Assembly (NCBI GenBank): GCA_905331475.1
Contig: CAJNYU010001291.1
Span: 186,001-250,000 of the forward strand
Direction of reading: 5' to 3'
From: Rotaria socialis
Taxonomy: Eukaryota; Rotifera; Eurotatoria; Philodinida; Philodinidae
Length of the DNA: 64,000 nucleotides
In this document: positions 34,032-46,757 of the stretch, in pieces
How positions within the stretch are numbered: position 1 is the stretch's first letter
Layout of the letters: each line of letters begins with the position of its first letter
Notes under the pieces: generated by a model
What the model was told of the DNA's origin: nothing
Database searches by the model: none
The model's input: only the letters and a program-made list of their open reading frames with translations
Position numbers and translations under genes: made by a program

Positions 34032-36484
34032 TATGAATGTTAAAACATCTAGAAAAATGAATTTAAAAGATTATTATTTGGCAACAAAAAGAAATTATGT
34101 AAAACATCGTCTTTGTATTTTAGGTAATTACTACTTAATCAATGATGATCCTATGCGTTTCTATTGACTTCAGTAAATCACTATGTATTATCTTCCTAGT
34201 ATGTGAATGTAATGATATTTAGTTTTTAAATCAACTCTTAAGTTTTTACTACAAAGACATGTTCAACAGAACGATTCAATGGATTCCATAGAACCTTGTC
34301 AACTTTATAAACTCGAGCTGATACCTTGTTCTCCAACACGATTGTTGTATTGTAGCTACAATAGACAGCTTCCGGAAAAACCTCAAGTTATTAAATCTAG
34401 CAAACTCAATCATAATGCTAAGAATTCTAGTAAAATATTATCCCTAAAATTAATATTTAGTTGTTTTTGTGCACCAATCGATAAATTCTTATTTGATTGG
34501 CTATTGATTTTTATATACATGCGTTATTAGATACTATTAAATATAGACGATTGACTAATATCGACATCTACTGAAACATGATAGACTGACTTTGGCTTTG
34601 TAAGCATATGTGAATGTTTTGAATTATGTAATAAACATTAGTTTTTATTGAAGATATAGAATGTGAAAGTATATGTTTGAAATAGTTTAGAAATACGACC
34701 GCATATCTTATGCTAGAACCGAATAGATGAAAAAACTAACACTTGGTAACATTCGTCATTATATTATTTCTTTGAGCGATGAGGATCAAAATCAAAATCG
34801 TTTATGTATACATAAATATTTTTACATTCTTTCTTTCTCAGCTATCCCCACACAAAAAAACTACATAGAATCATTATTATACAGTAGCAATTAGATTCTT
34901 AAAAATATTCATTTCATGAATTATTCTGTATGATGATCATTATTGGTTTTATGAGATTCTATTTGAAAACTGAAGTCGATATCAAAATATTAACATAAAA
35001 TAAATTCTTGTTACGTTTAATGTTACAATATTTATTAACTCTATTGTTTTGAACTAGTAGATATCATTATGATTATTCTATATCAAAAATAAATCATTCG
35101 TCTTCTATAGGGCACACTAATGTTATCTTGTTTTCCGCCAGTGAATCATCTTCTAAATGTTGTCATTATCAACTCCAACATGGCACTGATTTGACATTTT
35201 ATGCGTAGGAAAAATATTCAAGAGCATCATCAACGAAAAGAATTCATTGTTTTTACACATTTTATAGTTTCATAGTGGATTTGAACAATTGCCATTGATA
35301 GCTCACATCAAGATATTGAATATCTCATTTTATCATTTTTGATTCCATTAACACAATCACTACAGATATTGCAAAATCAAGCTTAGTTGTGTCATATGAT
35401 ATTAATATTCTGTTGAAGAAAAATGTTTTTCATTTCTATGAGAAAAGGTAAAAGATCAGTGACAATTACACTTGAATGCCTTATGACAAGGTTGAGACAA
35501 CTATCTCTTTATACGAGCTAATAATAGAAATAATGTTCTACATTTTCCGATTGTTTGATCATTCTTCAATTCATTGAATAATTGAAAAAATAAAATATGA
35601 ATAGTTCATCATAATATATAATTATTATAATATTTAAATCTTTTTCGCAGACAAAAAAAATGAGTGAATAAGTTTTGAATAGTCTTAGATAGAAGGCAGA
35701 TAGACGATCATACTTTTCATATTCACTAACAAGACAAAAAAACAAAATGAATTATACATTACAGTTATTTTCTTTGATTTTTAACTAATGCAGTATTCAT
35801 CCAAACTACCATTCCAAAGTAAAAATATTTAGCGTAAGACGTAACTATTTGTATCAAGGGGGGAGGAAGCGTATTTCTGTATTTCTAAATATTTCTGAGT
35901 ATTTCTACGTATTTTTATGTATTTCTGGAGTTCTGAAATACCTAGAAATATTTAGAAATACAGCAATACGCTTTTCCCCCTTGATTTATATTCATCATTT
36001 AGTCATTATCAAAATATTCTACTGGAAATTCCAAGTTGTTTCTTCTATTTTCTTTTGAATAAGAAAGCAATCTGAAAAACACATATTAGAATAAATATTG
36101 GCAATGAACCATATCAGATAGCTTCATTTTTTTCCTAATAATTCACCAAAGCAAATATGAAGTCTTTTCAACCCTGTCTCTACGCGGTATTAAAGTGATT
36201 TGCTCATCATTTTGTTTTCATGTCCTTCTTGAATCCAGTCTCCAGCGAGACAAAATTTTATTTATTCTTTTCTGAAAAGTAAATATGAATATACAACATC
36301 CATGAAGCAACAAAAAAACAATGGTTACACATGCATCATCAGTTAATCAAACATCACAAAAGCATAAAGAAAACAGTCAACCATAAAATGCATAATACTT
36401 TTTTACAATTAGACTTAATTAGATTATCGTGCAGTAATATCAGATGATAACTAGAAGTTTTTGAGATTTACATCGATTCTTCGA
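34032..36484. other. Intergenic region between COX10 and the arrestin gene
   Basis: About 2.45 kb. The first few hundred bases upstream of the COX10 start probably contain its promoter. An 83-codon plus-strand frame at 34279-34530 has no supporting features and is not called. A near-perfect palindrome lies at 35854-35984 (listed separately). The right end is the 3' flank of the arrestin-domain gene. Confidence 0.4.
35854..35984. mobile_element. Palindromic foldback element, about 130 bp
   Basis: The left arm tcaaggggggaggaagcgta and following tttctgtatttctaaatatt pair with the right arm, which reads aaatatttagaaatacagca then atacgcttttcccccttga. A short loop is made of repeated gtatttctgag/gtatttctac motifs. 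The CAAGGGGG...AAGCG ends match the element at 31622-31857. The plus-strand frame over it (35849-36058) is not a gene. Confidence 0.65.
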
Positions 36485-37626
36485 TTACTCAAGCGTAGCA
36501 TCATCGCGAGCTTCTAACTCAAGCATATCAATTGCATTTAAATCTGCCAGTAAACTTGGCACTTTTGTCGCATTACCAAACTTTGGGTTTTCCGCTGAAT
36601 CAGTACCAATTATTATTGGAACTTGCAAATCAAAATCAGAAAAAATTCCTTTAACTTTAACTTCTAATTTTATATCATAATGCAGATTCACATGCACACT
36701 TGTGCTACCATTTTTGTTCTTAAAATTATATGTTGGCGAAATACCTATCGGAACTGTAATTGGACATGAAGCTTCAATATGCGTATCATTTTTGTTAACT
36801 AGTTCAGGAACTGCAAAACGAATAAGCTCCAAACGACGTCGACATTGCTCAATTTCATAACGTTGAATAAGGCATACGTCGATGCGCTTTATTGTTACAT
36901 GATTTGGATTATAGATTTCCAGTGATAGATTTGTTTGCTCACCGGGTATAAGGCCAGCACGCTGTATAATACCTCTTATTTTAATATCATTACGTTTTGT
37001 ATCAAACTTAACTGCACATTGTGAATTGATTTTTTGAAGAAGATTTACTCGTGGATAAACACGAAGTGGATAACGACATTGGCCATCTTGATTATACCAT
37101 TTTTTTTCAATAAAGAGCTTTATATTATAAATAGAAAAGAAATGAAACGCAAAAAAAACGTTTGCTTTTTTTTTATAAATTTCGTTTATCACTTAGCAGT
37201 CTCTACCTGTAGTTCATATCGAACAAATGGATAATCTGTTGGATGTACTGTTGGAGGCAAACTGTCAGGTAAACGAACAGAAAACGGATGCACATATTGA
37301 CCTGGTTCAAAGCTTGCCCGATTATTTATTCTTCCTCCAGCTTCATTATGTCCAGAGGACATTCCTTGACCTATAGTTACTTTTTGTTCGAAAATTCTTA
37401 TGTTATGATGATCAGTGATTCGTTCTGTTTGTCCATTTTGCATGCGAGTTGTACGTGTTGTTGTATAACCGACATCGCCAGTAACTATTAAATGTATCTC
37501 GCGAATTTTGTCTGCATTACCTGGAATGGTCATATTAATTCGACCTGATACAATATCCCCACCATGATATACAGTCGGTTGTGGTCGATCGAATGTTACA
37601 TTTATCATACTATTGCTATTTCCCAT
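36485..37626 (-). CDS. Arrestin-domain-containing protein (alpha-arrestin/ARRDC-like)
   Basis: Alpha-arrestins are adaptors in membrane-protein trafficking and ubiquitination. Two exons, 37207-37626 and 36485-37117, join in phase 0 to 350 aa. The N-lobe begins MGNSNSMINVTFDRPQPTVY, then GGDIVSGRINMTIPG (the arrestin N-domain signature with GG..V.G.) and FEPGQYVHPFSVRLPDSLPP with PFVRYELQ. The C-lobe has YPLRVYPRVNL, IIQRAGLIPGEQTNLSLEIY and HYDIKLEVKVKG followed by VPIIIGT. The Gly2...Ser6 start (MGNSNS) fits the N-myristoylation consensus. No PPxY motifs for NEDD4 ligases are visible and the tail is short, unlike ARRDC1-4. The start was chosen as the first ATG giving an arrestin N-lobe; upstream in-frame codons look non-coding. 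The 89-nt intron was placed at GTAGAG...AAAG because it alone keeps the frame. Confidence 0.9.
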
Positions 37627-39254
37627 ATTGACTGCTTTAAAATTCAAGTAAAATTTAGCCTGGATGAACAAATTATTTTGATACTCGTGCTTTTTTTTCA
37701 ATATAACAATTTTATGTCATGTAGGATACACACATAAAATATCATACTTCTAAAAACAATGGAAATTGTCTGACGCAAATAGAAAGAGAAAAAAACCTGA
37801 AAAATTGGTCGGCCTGTTTGTTCAATAGCGATTCTAAACGAGAGAAAAAAAAAAGAAAACACTTCAAATAAGAGGTTTCATAATTTACAATGAACTTTTA
37901 TTTTTATTTTTTTCCAGGTAATTTGTCGTTTCTGCATGAAAATATCAGTTATTATGCGCCGCCTTTTTCCGTCAAAAAAATTCCTACGGAGAGAAAACAT
38001 TGTTCTTTTAAAAAGTAAAGATCTTCTATTATTTAATGCCAAGTAGAATAAATAAAAACAGCGATAAGTTTTGATATTCAATTACTTGTTAGCATAATCT
38101 AGATAGAGAAAAATAACATACCATCAGTGCATTACTTTTCGCGACTGTCTATCAGTACATGAAATTACTTGTTCCATTTATTTTTCACTTGTATTTTCAC
38201 TATTATTGATAGGAATGAAAACGAGAAAGAATTCATATTTTAAAGCACTATTTTTTCATAAGCATCAGTATTAACGAATATATTGAATAAATAATTGATG
38301 TTTTTGCTCTATGCGTGTGAGTATCTTTTGTTCAATATTTGAATAGAGTGTAACTGATGCAACAACAAAAAATTAGAATTACTAATCGAGTAGGCAAATG
38401 TGTTACTGAAAATAGAAAAAATACTTTATTATTTTAATAGATTTTTATGAGACAAAAGAAAAAGATTTCTCTGAAAAAATCTCAGCCTTCAGTTTTGCAC
38501 TTTTCATCATTCGATATTTGCACTATAATTTTTTCTTTCAGTCGCAAAAATAATTTAAATTTGATTGAAGCAACCCAGTGACATTTTTCTACAATCTTAC
38601 TTTCAATTTATTAATACGACATAAAGATAAAAATGTGTGTGAAATATAATTGTATCGATTTTTTCGATATTAATATTTGAATGACTGGTTATTATTCTAG
38701 TTGTCTCAACATAAAGACGAATGAAATTTTATTTAAGATATTCGATGATCTATATTCAATTTCATGAAGTTTTTAATTTGCTTCTAAAACGACAATAATC
38801 AACTCAATTGAACATTGTGTTTTACTGAAAAGTCTATTTTTTTGACATTTGCCAGAAAACATGTGTTTAGAAATAACATCGATTTTGTATTCAGTTAAAA
38901 TAGATAATAAGTAACTTAAAACAAAATATGTTGTATTGATCTAAAGCTATTACTACAACAACGTTTTTAGTTTTAAACATATTTTCGATGTTAGAAAAAA
39001 AAAGCAGTAATCGAGTTTACATGTGAATACTCGTAATATGTACTATGAAAAGAAATAATTAATAAAAAAAAAAGAATCAGATGTAAAAATAGTACTATGT
39101 GAAATTAAAGTAATAGTACTTTTCGGTTTATTTAATTAGATGGCAATTTAACGTTTGATATTGGCAAGTTTGATTTAACAATTCATTTGTAATTTAGACT
39201 TTTGAAGCAAATAAGATATGTGAAAGATTAAAGAATAACTGGCAACTACATGGA
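37627..39254. other. Intergenic region
   Basis: About 1.6 kb of strongly AT-rich sequence between the arrestin gene's start and the 3' end of the Q-rich gene. It should hold the arrestin promoter on its left. No gene, RNA or repeat recognised; the minus frame at 37878-38081 has no protein features. Confidence 0.4.
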
Positions 39255-42147
39255 TTATAGAACCGTATCTTTTTCTTCCATATCAGTTTCTGCTTCAGAT
39301 AAATTTGCTTTGCTATTGCTATCTGAGCTGCTAGATGTATGCGACCGAAAATTTTGCACTCTATGTTTAGATCGAGCCGTGTGACGTAATATTGTTGATG
39401 ATTTCCCATTAAACGTTGAAATGGCTGGTTGCGATTGATAGGTACGTTTGGCATCTGTTTCTGATTGTAAAGCTGAACCTAATGCTGCTTTTAGTGCAAG
39501 ATTATCGCTACTTCTCACATGTTGTATAATATTGCTTGGCAGTTGATCGACAATATCTGGTACAGGATATTGTCTATTAGGATCATTATTTTGTAATGGA
39601 ATCGGATAACCATCAGGTGAATTTGACTCTGTATACTCGATATGAAACCGAGAACCACGTAAGCTAGGGATTTGACTGTAATCGAATATAGTTATATAAT
39701 GTTGATCTTTCGAAAAGTATGCTTACTTTAGCATAATACGAAGACTATCCTGGCTCAATTCGGGTGTGTCTAATGCTGATAGCGGTCTAAACATATCGGT
39801 AGAACCAGGCGCAGTATGCGGTCTTTCTAGTAGATGCGGTCGAACATTTTGAGTATTAGCATTACTAATAGGTATTGGTTGTTGCTGAGTAGTTATATCG
39901 GAACTAATTGGTATGAATAGGCTTGGTGTGTATTTACGGCCATAATTTTTGAATATATTAGCACCTAAAAACAAATAGTAAAACTATTAATAAATTATCT
40001 TATTAACTCATTGATGTCTAGACATAGATTGAGAATAGAGAAAAAAGGCTCTAGACACAAATATAACCTGTTGGTACAGGACTGTTTGGTTGTGATACGC
40101 TTATAATTCGATAAGGTGACGGTCTTACAACAATATTTGAATTTTGTTCAGAATTTCTGAATGAAGTCGGCATAATTGGAATTGGTTGTATAGGATGAAT
40201 GTTATTGTTTTGCAAAAACAACGAAGACGATCGATTAACGAAAGCAGGTCGGACAGAAGGATTAGGCCGCGATGGTCGTGGTCCCACAGGTGGAAGAGAA
40301 GGATGCAGCTGTTTTTGTTGATAGAATTCTTGTTGATAGAATTCTTGCCGATTTTGCTGTTGTGATAGTTGTCGATACTTCTGCTGGTATATTTGTTGCT
40401 CGTCTACCTGTACTTGTTGTTGCTGTTGCTTTCGCTGTTTCTGTTGCTGTAAGAATTGTTGTAATTGTTGCTTTTCCTTTTGTTGCTGTTCTAAAAGTTC
40501 TTGTCGTAGTCGTTGCAATTGCTCCTGTCTTTGTCTTTGGAATTGCTGCTGCTGCTGTTGTTGCCGTTGCAGTTGAAGTTCCCATTTTTGGTGTTGTTCT
40601 AGTTGAGATTTGCGCTCTTGTTCCCGTTGCTGTTGTTCTAGTTGAAATTTGCGTTCTTTTTCCCGTTGCTGTTGTTCTAGTTGATATTTGCGTGCTTGTT
40701 CCCGTTGCTGTTGCTCTATCTGTAGTCTCTGCTGTTGTTCCCGTTGCTGTTGCTCTATTCGTAGTTTCTGCTGTTGTTCCTGTCGTTGTAGTTTCAGTTC
40801 CCATTCTTGTTGTTCTAATTGAAATTTTCTTTCATCTTGCCGTTGATGTTGCTCTAATTGAAGTTGTTGTTGTTGCTGTTGCTGCTGCTGTCGTTGCAAT
40901 TGCAGTTCCCGTTCTTGTTGATGTTGTTTTAGTTGCCATTCGTGCTGTCGCTGTAATTGTAGCTGATTTTTTTGCTGCTGTTCTAGCTGTAGTTGCCGTT
41001 CATGCTGTTGTCGTTGTAAGGATTGTTGCTGTCTCTGTTGTTGAAATAATTGTAAGTTTTGTTCTTGTGATTTTCGTTGTGAAGAAACAGGAAGACGAAG
41101 CTGTGGATGATTGATGGGTGGCTCAGTGCTTAGATTGGGATGACTAAAATATGCATGTTCGGGTCTAATTGGTTGCTGTGAAATTTGAGGTCTAGCACCG
41201 TGGTTGATAAAGTCAAATATTATCGGGTCATTAATCTTTTTTTTATCAGATTGCCCTTTTAATTTATTGTTAACAGCTTGTCGAATAGCGTCTTCAGGTG
41301 GTAGTGCACCAGCTTCTGGGTCATAGCGAACTGTCACAATAATGGGATCTTCATCATCATCATCATCTTCTTCTTCTTCTTCATTTTCATAGTTATCGTC
41401 AGTAACGTTACCATTTGTTTCCACAACTGACTGAACATGAGAATCAGCTACTGTGCTAGCTGTTGCTTGTGTTAAAATAGATGATTTCATTGCTTGAGAA
41501 TCACTTGGAGCAGTAATATTTGCAAACATACTTGCTTTTACAGAAGAACTTGGTCCTGATATTCGAGTTAGAGGAGCCATTGTATGAGCTTTTCTTTCTC
41601 GTTGAACATAATTATATAAAGCACTATTTGAATGCGAATTGGTTTCTTTTACTGAGGCTTTTGACTGAATAGTATCAATTGAAGATTTTGGTTCTTGGCT
41701 TGATGACCGAAATAATAACTGTTTTGACTTTGCGTTGGATGGGCTCGTTGAAATACCAGAGTCTAGGAATGGAACATGATATAAATAAAACAAATCAATA
41801 TTACAGACATGCGCAGTTCATAAGAATCGTCAATTTTAGTTATACCTATTATCTCCCTTAGTAAACTATTCTCTTGACTATAGCTTACGGATCTATTGAA
41901 ATTATTTCTAACTTTTTGTTTTATAATTTTTTTGTAAATATGAATTTTGGTTTCTAGATGTATATTTTCGACTACAGAGTAGAGCTTCGAAACAGAAACG
42001 AAATGAATTTCATTGTACAATACCCAATTTTTGACCTTGATCTTGTGGATTCGATGTAGCTTCATGAGTTTGTCTCAAGTTCGATAATGGTTGCCGATGA
42101 AAGGATTGGCGATTGAATCCACGACCCATTGTTGAGGTTTGATGCAT
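39255..42147 (-). CDS. Glutamine-rich, largely disordered protein of unknown function
   Basis: Four exons join in phase to 825 aa: 42024-42147, 40068-41762, 39727-39964, 39255-39675. I do not recognise the family. The N-terminus (MHQTSTMGRGFNRQSFHRQP) is basic and Gln/His-rich. A Ser/Thr-rich region follows, then an acidic run (NYENEEEEEDDDDDEDP). Next is the one segment that looks folded and possibly conserved: PIIVTVRYDPEAGALPPEDA, IRQAVNNKLKGQ, DPIIFDFINHGARP. From about 41070 to 40340, roughly 240 residues are Gln/Arg/Leu/Glu-rich and built of imperfect units such as LQRQQQQQQ and EQQQREQERKFQL, predicted to form a long charged helix or coiled coil. The C-terminus is Pro/Ser-rich with a Lys/Arg-rich SSTILRHTARSKHRVQNFRS patch and an acidic end. 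The coding strand is set by consistent splicing; the long frame on the opposite strand is a shadow of the repeat. Confidence 0.8.
40340..41070. repeat. CAG/CTG-rich imperfect coding repeat
   Basis: Within exon 2 of the Q-rich gene, CAA/CAG-rich codons repeat in imperfect blocks of about 45-60 nt encoding (Q)n-REQ-(E/R)RK-(F/Y/S)QLEQ. The clearest array is 40600-40790. It creates long frames in other phases and on the other strand (40262-40804 minus, Thr-rich; 40272-41114 plus, Val/Ala-rich). Length variation between alleles is likely. Confidence 0.7.
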
Positions 42148-43295
42148 TCCTATTTACGAAAGCAATAAAACAGATAGTTGTCGTTTACGTGTGTCCTTGT
42201 ATATAATGATAGGTGAAAGTATTAAAAGCAATCATGTTATAGAACAGAGCGCACATCTATTCTATGTTGCACATATTTGTGGGCAGAAAAAAATCGCCTT
42301 GAATTACTTCTAATGTGCACACCATAACGGTGATGTATGTCTAGGTGTTTGTGATTCTTTGATTTACCTGTAGAAAATTATTCTGCCTATATCAGATGAT
42401 TGACATTTTCAAATGAGAAAGGAAATAATAGAAGCTAAACAAAGCGAGAAGGTTGAAGTAGATTGAATACTAATTAAATAATTAGTTACTCGATAAGTAT
42501 AGCTTGGTTTAATGCGCTTGAATATTGGAAATAAGAAGAAAAACATGTTTTCATAGGTTTCTTTTCAAAATATGTCGACTGTCATTAATGAAAGTATGCG
42601 CTTTGATTTTATCTTTGCATTCAACTATAAATATGTCCAAGTCATTACTGATAAAATGAAATCGTTGATTCAGAGTCATTTGCAGATCACTTTGATTTCT
42701 AATGTAAGATAATTACTCCTTAATTTATCAATAATCAACAAGAATAGTATTTGTATCTATTCTATTCACACAAAGTAGCTATTTATTCATAATCAAAATA
42801 TGTACATCGAACTTAAAAGCTATTTGTATTGTATTTTCTTCTATCAGTCCACTGCTGTAGTCATTATTCATGCAGAAAGAACACCTTTGGTTTTTTTTGT
42901 AGAGTCGTTCACTCTTTAATATATATTTTTTTCTATGATAATACGCGGTTTTGGATGATAAATTATATGTCGGTTGCACAGTTGATCAACAATGTATAAT
43001 ACGAAAGCGTTGAACTAGTCTGATGTTCCTTTCTTCATCGCCTACAAATAATATTTGCTGTCTTCATTGAAAAAGTAAAGAAAATGAATACACAACGCAG
43101 GATACACATGTACATTTATTTTTTCTCGATGATTAACAAAAAAACGAAAGAGAAAACTAATCATTCAATGAATACTATTAGATAGGGTGAACCAAGAAAA
43201 AAGGGACTACTGAAAATATCTACACATAGATCAGTCTCAATGAAAAGCGTGACATAGAAAATAGATTCTCAAAATTTGACTTATACATCATTCTT
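42148..43295. other. Intergenic region
   Basis: About 1.15 kb with no gene recognised. It contains the probable promoter of the Q-rich gene on the left and the 3' flank of the TLC-domain gene on the right. The minus frame at 42779-42979 is unsupported. Confidence 0.4.
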
Positions 43296-45200
43296 TTATG
43301 ACATTAATTTAAGAGATTTATATCGTTTTAAAAAATCAGTATACAATACACGATAGAATAGTATTGGGTTTATAATCCACATGATTGGAATCAGAATACA
43401 ACTGACAAAAAAATAATACGAATCTCCTACACGATATCGATCACGATAGACAAACACAGTTACAAAAAATAACATACACAACCGACATAAAAAGAATGTT
43501 AAAATATTTATAATCATATTTAATCGAACGAAAAAGTTCTCGCGTGGAATATTAAACAGTTGAAAAAGTTTTCTAGCATGTAAAAATATTGAATTTACTT
43601 CAGCTAATAATGCAAACATTTGATAGCCAACGTTTACTACACGCATTATGTTTAAACTGAAAAATATTAATGTCTAAAAAGAATAAAAAAATAAAGATTA
43701 AAAATTTTTATATACTCGAATATTCAAAGACAAGTAGTATTTTCAAACAACATTCATGTATAATAACATGTGATCGAGATGGTAAATTTAATGAATCATG
43801 AACTGTAAAAAACACGTTAAATGGTAAAAACAGTTTAACTTCTGCTCTCCTTGTCAATTATTTATCCTAATAAACTTTTCTCCCTTGTCACGGTACGTAG
43901 TTCGAGATAATAAAATTGTATCCGTATCGAATTTCAACATCTATTAGCAATCGTTCTTCATGGATGATATATCATGATAGTAAAAAGCCTATAGATACAA
44001 TTTGTTTTTTGTTCTGTTGAGCCAGCCTAACTCAGAAAGAAACACTTTTTCACCTAGAAAAACACTTGCCTCGAACTATCTTATGCATGCATAGCAAATA
44101 AACATCAAACTCTTGTTGAGCATAACGTTTTCTTGCATTTAAAAATAAATTTACTGTAGATTATTCATATAGTCAATAAGATAAAAAAAAACACTTCTGG
44201 CTAACAGACGACACTAAAAAAGTCTGCTGTACGGTATCTTGTTGGCCACAAGTGTGCATAAAAATTGGTTATATTAGCTTCGTTGTTTGTCGCTCAGAGC
44301 TATTCCATCTCTTAGCAATCTTTCTCAATCTCTCTACTGACATGTTCAAGGAAGAAAATTGAAAAGAACGAATGAAAGAATACATCGCCTTTAATAATAA
44401 ATGAGTTAATATGACCATTTTTCTATAGGTGCTCATGCCACGCAAGCAAACCATGAATAAATTTCACCCATATCGGTACTTACAGCTCTTACCATTTTAT
44501 GACAAGAACATATACTTAAGTTAAATGCAGACTATTTGATGAGATCGCCTTAATCTCAATGTTTAGAAGTGCGTTTTCATGACTGATTCTTCTTTTCTAT
44601 AAAAAAAAAAACAAGTTGCTAGTCTTTCTTTTTCATTAAATTTGAACGCCGTTTTGATTCAAATACAATCAACATAGATATATATATATATATTACGTAT
44701 ATGAACGAAAAACGAAACTTACAACGATATGATGCAATATAATTTCAAACATATCTGATCCTCGCCTATTGGATACAATATCGCACAAATCATAACAAAA
44801 ATAACCTAAAATAAAAAAAATGCTTTAAGAAATTCGCATTCTCATAGATAAATTTATTCGACATACCAAATGATAAAGAACATGTTAAATATGTAATCAA
44901 ATTTACATGTGTAACAAAATCATTGTACAATTCAGGATATACCAAAAAGCTATACAGAACGAGTACACTGGTTATGAACGCATGTATCCAACTAATTAAT
45001 AAATTTAATCGTTGCCAGCGTTCTTCGTCTGAATATGTAAAACATGTTCGAATATATGGGGATGAGATTGCGGAATGAGTTTGCTTATTTATTGATGGTC
45101 GAAGATAAGTTAATGGTTGTATTAAATAACGAATAAAGACAAAAAATCCAAAAGATAAACTCGCCCAACCAATGCCAAGTGTTGCATTAATTGTAAACAT
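43296..45200 (-). CDS. TLC-domain multi-pass membrane protein (TLCD4/TMEM56-like)
   Basis: TLC (TRAM-LAG1-CLN8) proteins are ER or plasma-membrane proteins linked to lipid synthesis or membrane lipid composition. Three exons join in phase to 264 aa: 44867-45200, 44723-44805, 43296-43673. The N-terminus MFTINATLGIGWASL leads into a first hydrophobic span (FGFFVFIRYLIQPL). YSDEERWQRLNLLISWIHAF matches the W...N...S..HA start of the TLC domain. GYFCYDLCDIV and then MFEIILHHIV carry the characteristic YD and HH motifs. ALLAEVNSIFLHARKLFQLF matches the LLxExS/NxxFL segment. Two more spans end in KRYKSLKLMS. About six membrane segments overall, as in TLCD proteins rather than ceramide synthases, which are longer and have the catalytic Lag1 motif. 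Intron 2 (43674-44722) is about 1 kb and otherwise empty. The exact paralogue is uncertain. Confidence 0.85.
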
Positions 45201-46020
45201 TTATCTAAATTATAAGCAATAACAAACGAAAATCATAATATAAATTGCATTTTGATTCCATCAATCTAACATTTTATTTGTCTCAATTTTGTTCAGTCTT
45301 TAAGAGAAAAAAAGGAACGAATGCCGCTGAAGCACAAACAAAGCGGTGATAAAAAAAAAGCGAGTGGCGGCGGTGGCGTTTAACATATCACTGTCGTCAC
45401 AAAAGAAAAAATAATGCCCAAAGTAGTAATATATATATATATATATGTGTGTGTGTGTTTGTGTAAAGTCGTTCTAGTTTCGTCAATGGAATGAGCCATA
45501 TGGAGTAATAATAATAACAAAGAAAAAGAATGATAGTCGATTATAATAAAGAGACATAAATATTTTCGCATAACAATGAACAGAAAACAAAATATGAAAT
45601 GAATTCAGAATTATCTGACAAAATGAGTCGAAGAAACAAAAAAAAATGATGTTTTCTTAAAGTGGACATAGATTCATGCAAGAATTTCACAATAGCCCAT
45701 TGAGTCAATTTTTAAAAAGGCATTCAAGCACAAAAAAGAGCAGAAAGAAAGTTTTTTGAACAAGACACCTTGTGAATTTTGTTCCGTTTTTTTTTATTAC
45801 TGATAAGGACGGATTAGCGTATCCACAAAGAGAAAAAGTCTTTGGCTCAGTAGACAAAAAAAACAAGGTATTCGTGGAGAAGTTGAAGAACAAACATGAA
45901 AGAAGAAAAAAGGGCACAGAACAAGAAAGAACATAAGAATAAACTCAATAGGCTAAAAGTATTTGATAAATAAAGCGAAGAAACATTTCCTCTTATATGT
46001 TTTGTTTTGTTTTATTCAAT
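45201..46020. other. Intergenic region with TA/TG microsatellite
   Basis: About 820 bp. A (TA)n(TG)n microsatellite lies at about 45429-45455. The left side should include the promoter of the TLC gene. A polyadenylation signal for the upstream kinase locus (AATAAA on the minus strand) is at 46011-46016. No gene seen; frames at 45380-45571 and 45705-45917 are unsupported. Confidence 0.4.
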
Positions 46021-46113
46021 TCAATTCAATGTTCCAAAATTTGATGCTGGTGGAGTATCAAAATAGAAATCTCGCTGTTTTAATGTTTCACGCGTAAATT
46101 TTTCGTCGAGTTC
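46021..46113 (-). other. Possible last exon of the SLK locus
   Basis: An acceptor AG at 46114-46115 is followed by 30 codons reading ELDEKFTRETLKQRDFYFDT then PPASNFGTLN and a stop at 46021-46023. AATAAA follows 5 nt later. Composition is clearly coding-like. It needs a phase 0 donor upstream; none that is strong was found in the 46480-46707 exon, so which transcript uses it is unclear. Confidence 0.45.
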
Positions 46114-46724
46114 CTAAAAAAAGCAATAGAAGTAAAATAATTACTGTTTATTTTTAATCTTTTTTTAAAATAAAACAAAGAATGAGAGAAAAGAAAATGT
46201 TGTGGAATATGAACAACCGAATAAATATTATGTAGATGTATGTGCAAAGTGGTATATGAAGAAAACAAAGACCAAGATGAGCATGATTGTTCGAGCAGCA
46301 ACAGTGGCTGATTAGTATTTAAGGATAACAATAGAAGTAAGAGAGAACCCCCACGTGTGAACATTTATGTGAATATGAAGAATATGATATTTCAAAATAG
46401 AACGAAGATATCTTGGGAACACAGCACCTAGACTACCTATCAATTTCTCGTTCTGACTTTGAATTGTTTTATTATTATATCAAAAGAGAATATTTTCGCT
46501 ATCATTGCTTAGTTTCCAAAATTGCTCATCATCAGCTAGAGCAACACCTGGCCATGAATGCCATGATTGTAGACGATAACCACCAGTTGAACGAAGTATA
46601 ACAGGCGCACGGGACGATACTGGGGATAGTGCGACTTTTGTCGAATACGGTGAAAATTGAGTTCGAAGCAATGTCGCACTCGAAAATGGTAGAGTTATAT
46701 ATGGTTGCTAGAGAAATACAAAGT

Positions 46725-46757
<33 letters not shown>

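Noticed and set aside
40262..40804. 180-codon minus-strand Thr-rich frame
   Set aside because: A frame-shifted reading of the same Q-rich repeat (CAA read as ACA/AAC); it is contained within the real exon.
40272..41114. 280-codon plus-strand frame opposite the Q-rich gene
   Set aside because: Val/Ala-rich translation is the mirror of CAG/CAA-rich codons on the minus strand; no splice partners or start context, whereas the minus strand gives a coherent four-exon gene.
44269..44454. 61-codon minus frame between TLC exons
   Set aside because: Lies within intron 2 of the TLC gene, has no features and would disrupt the conserved domain.
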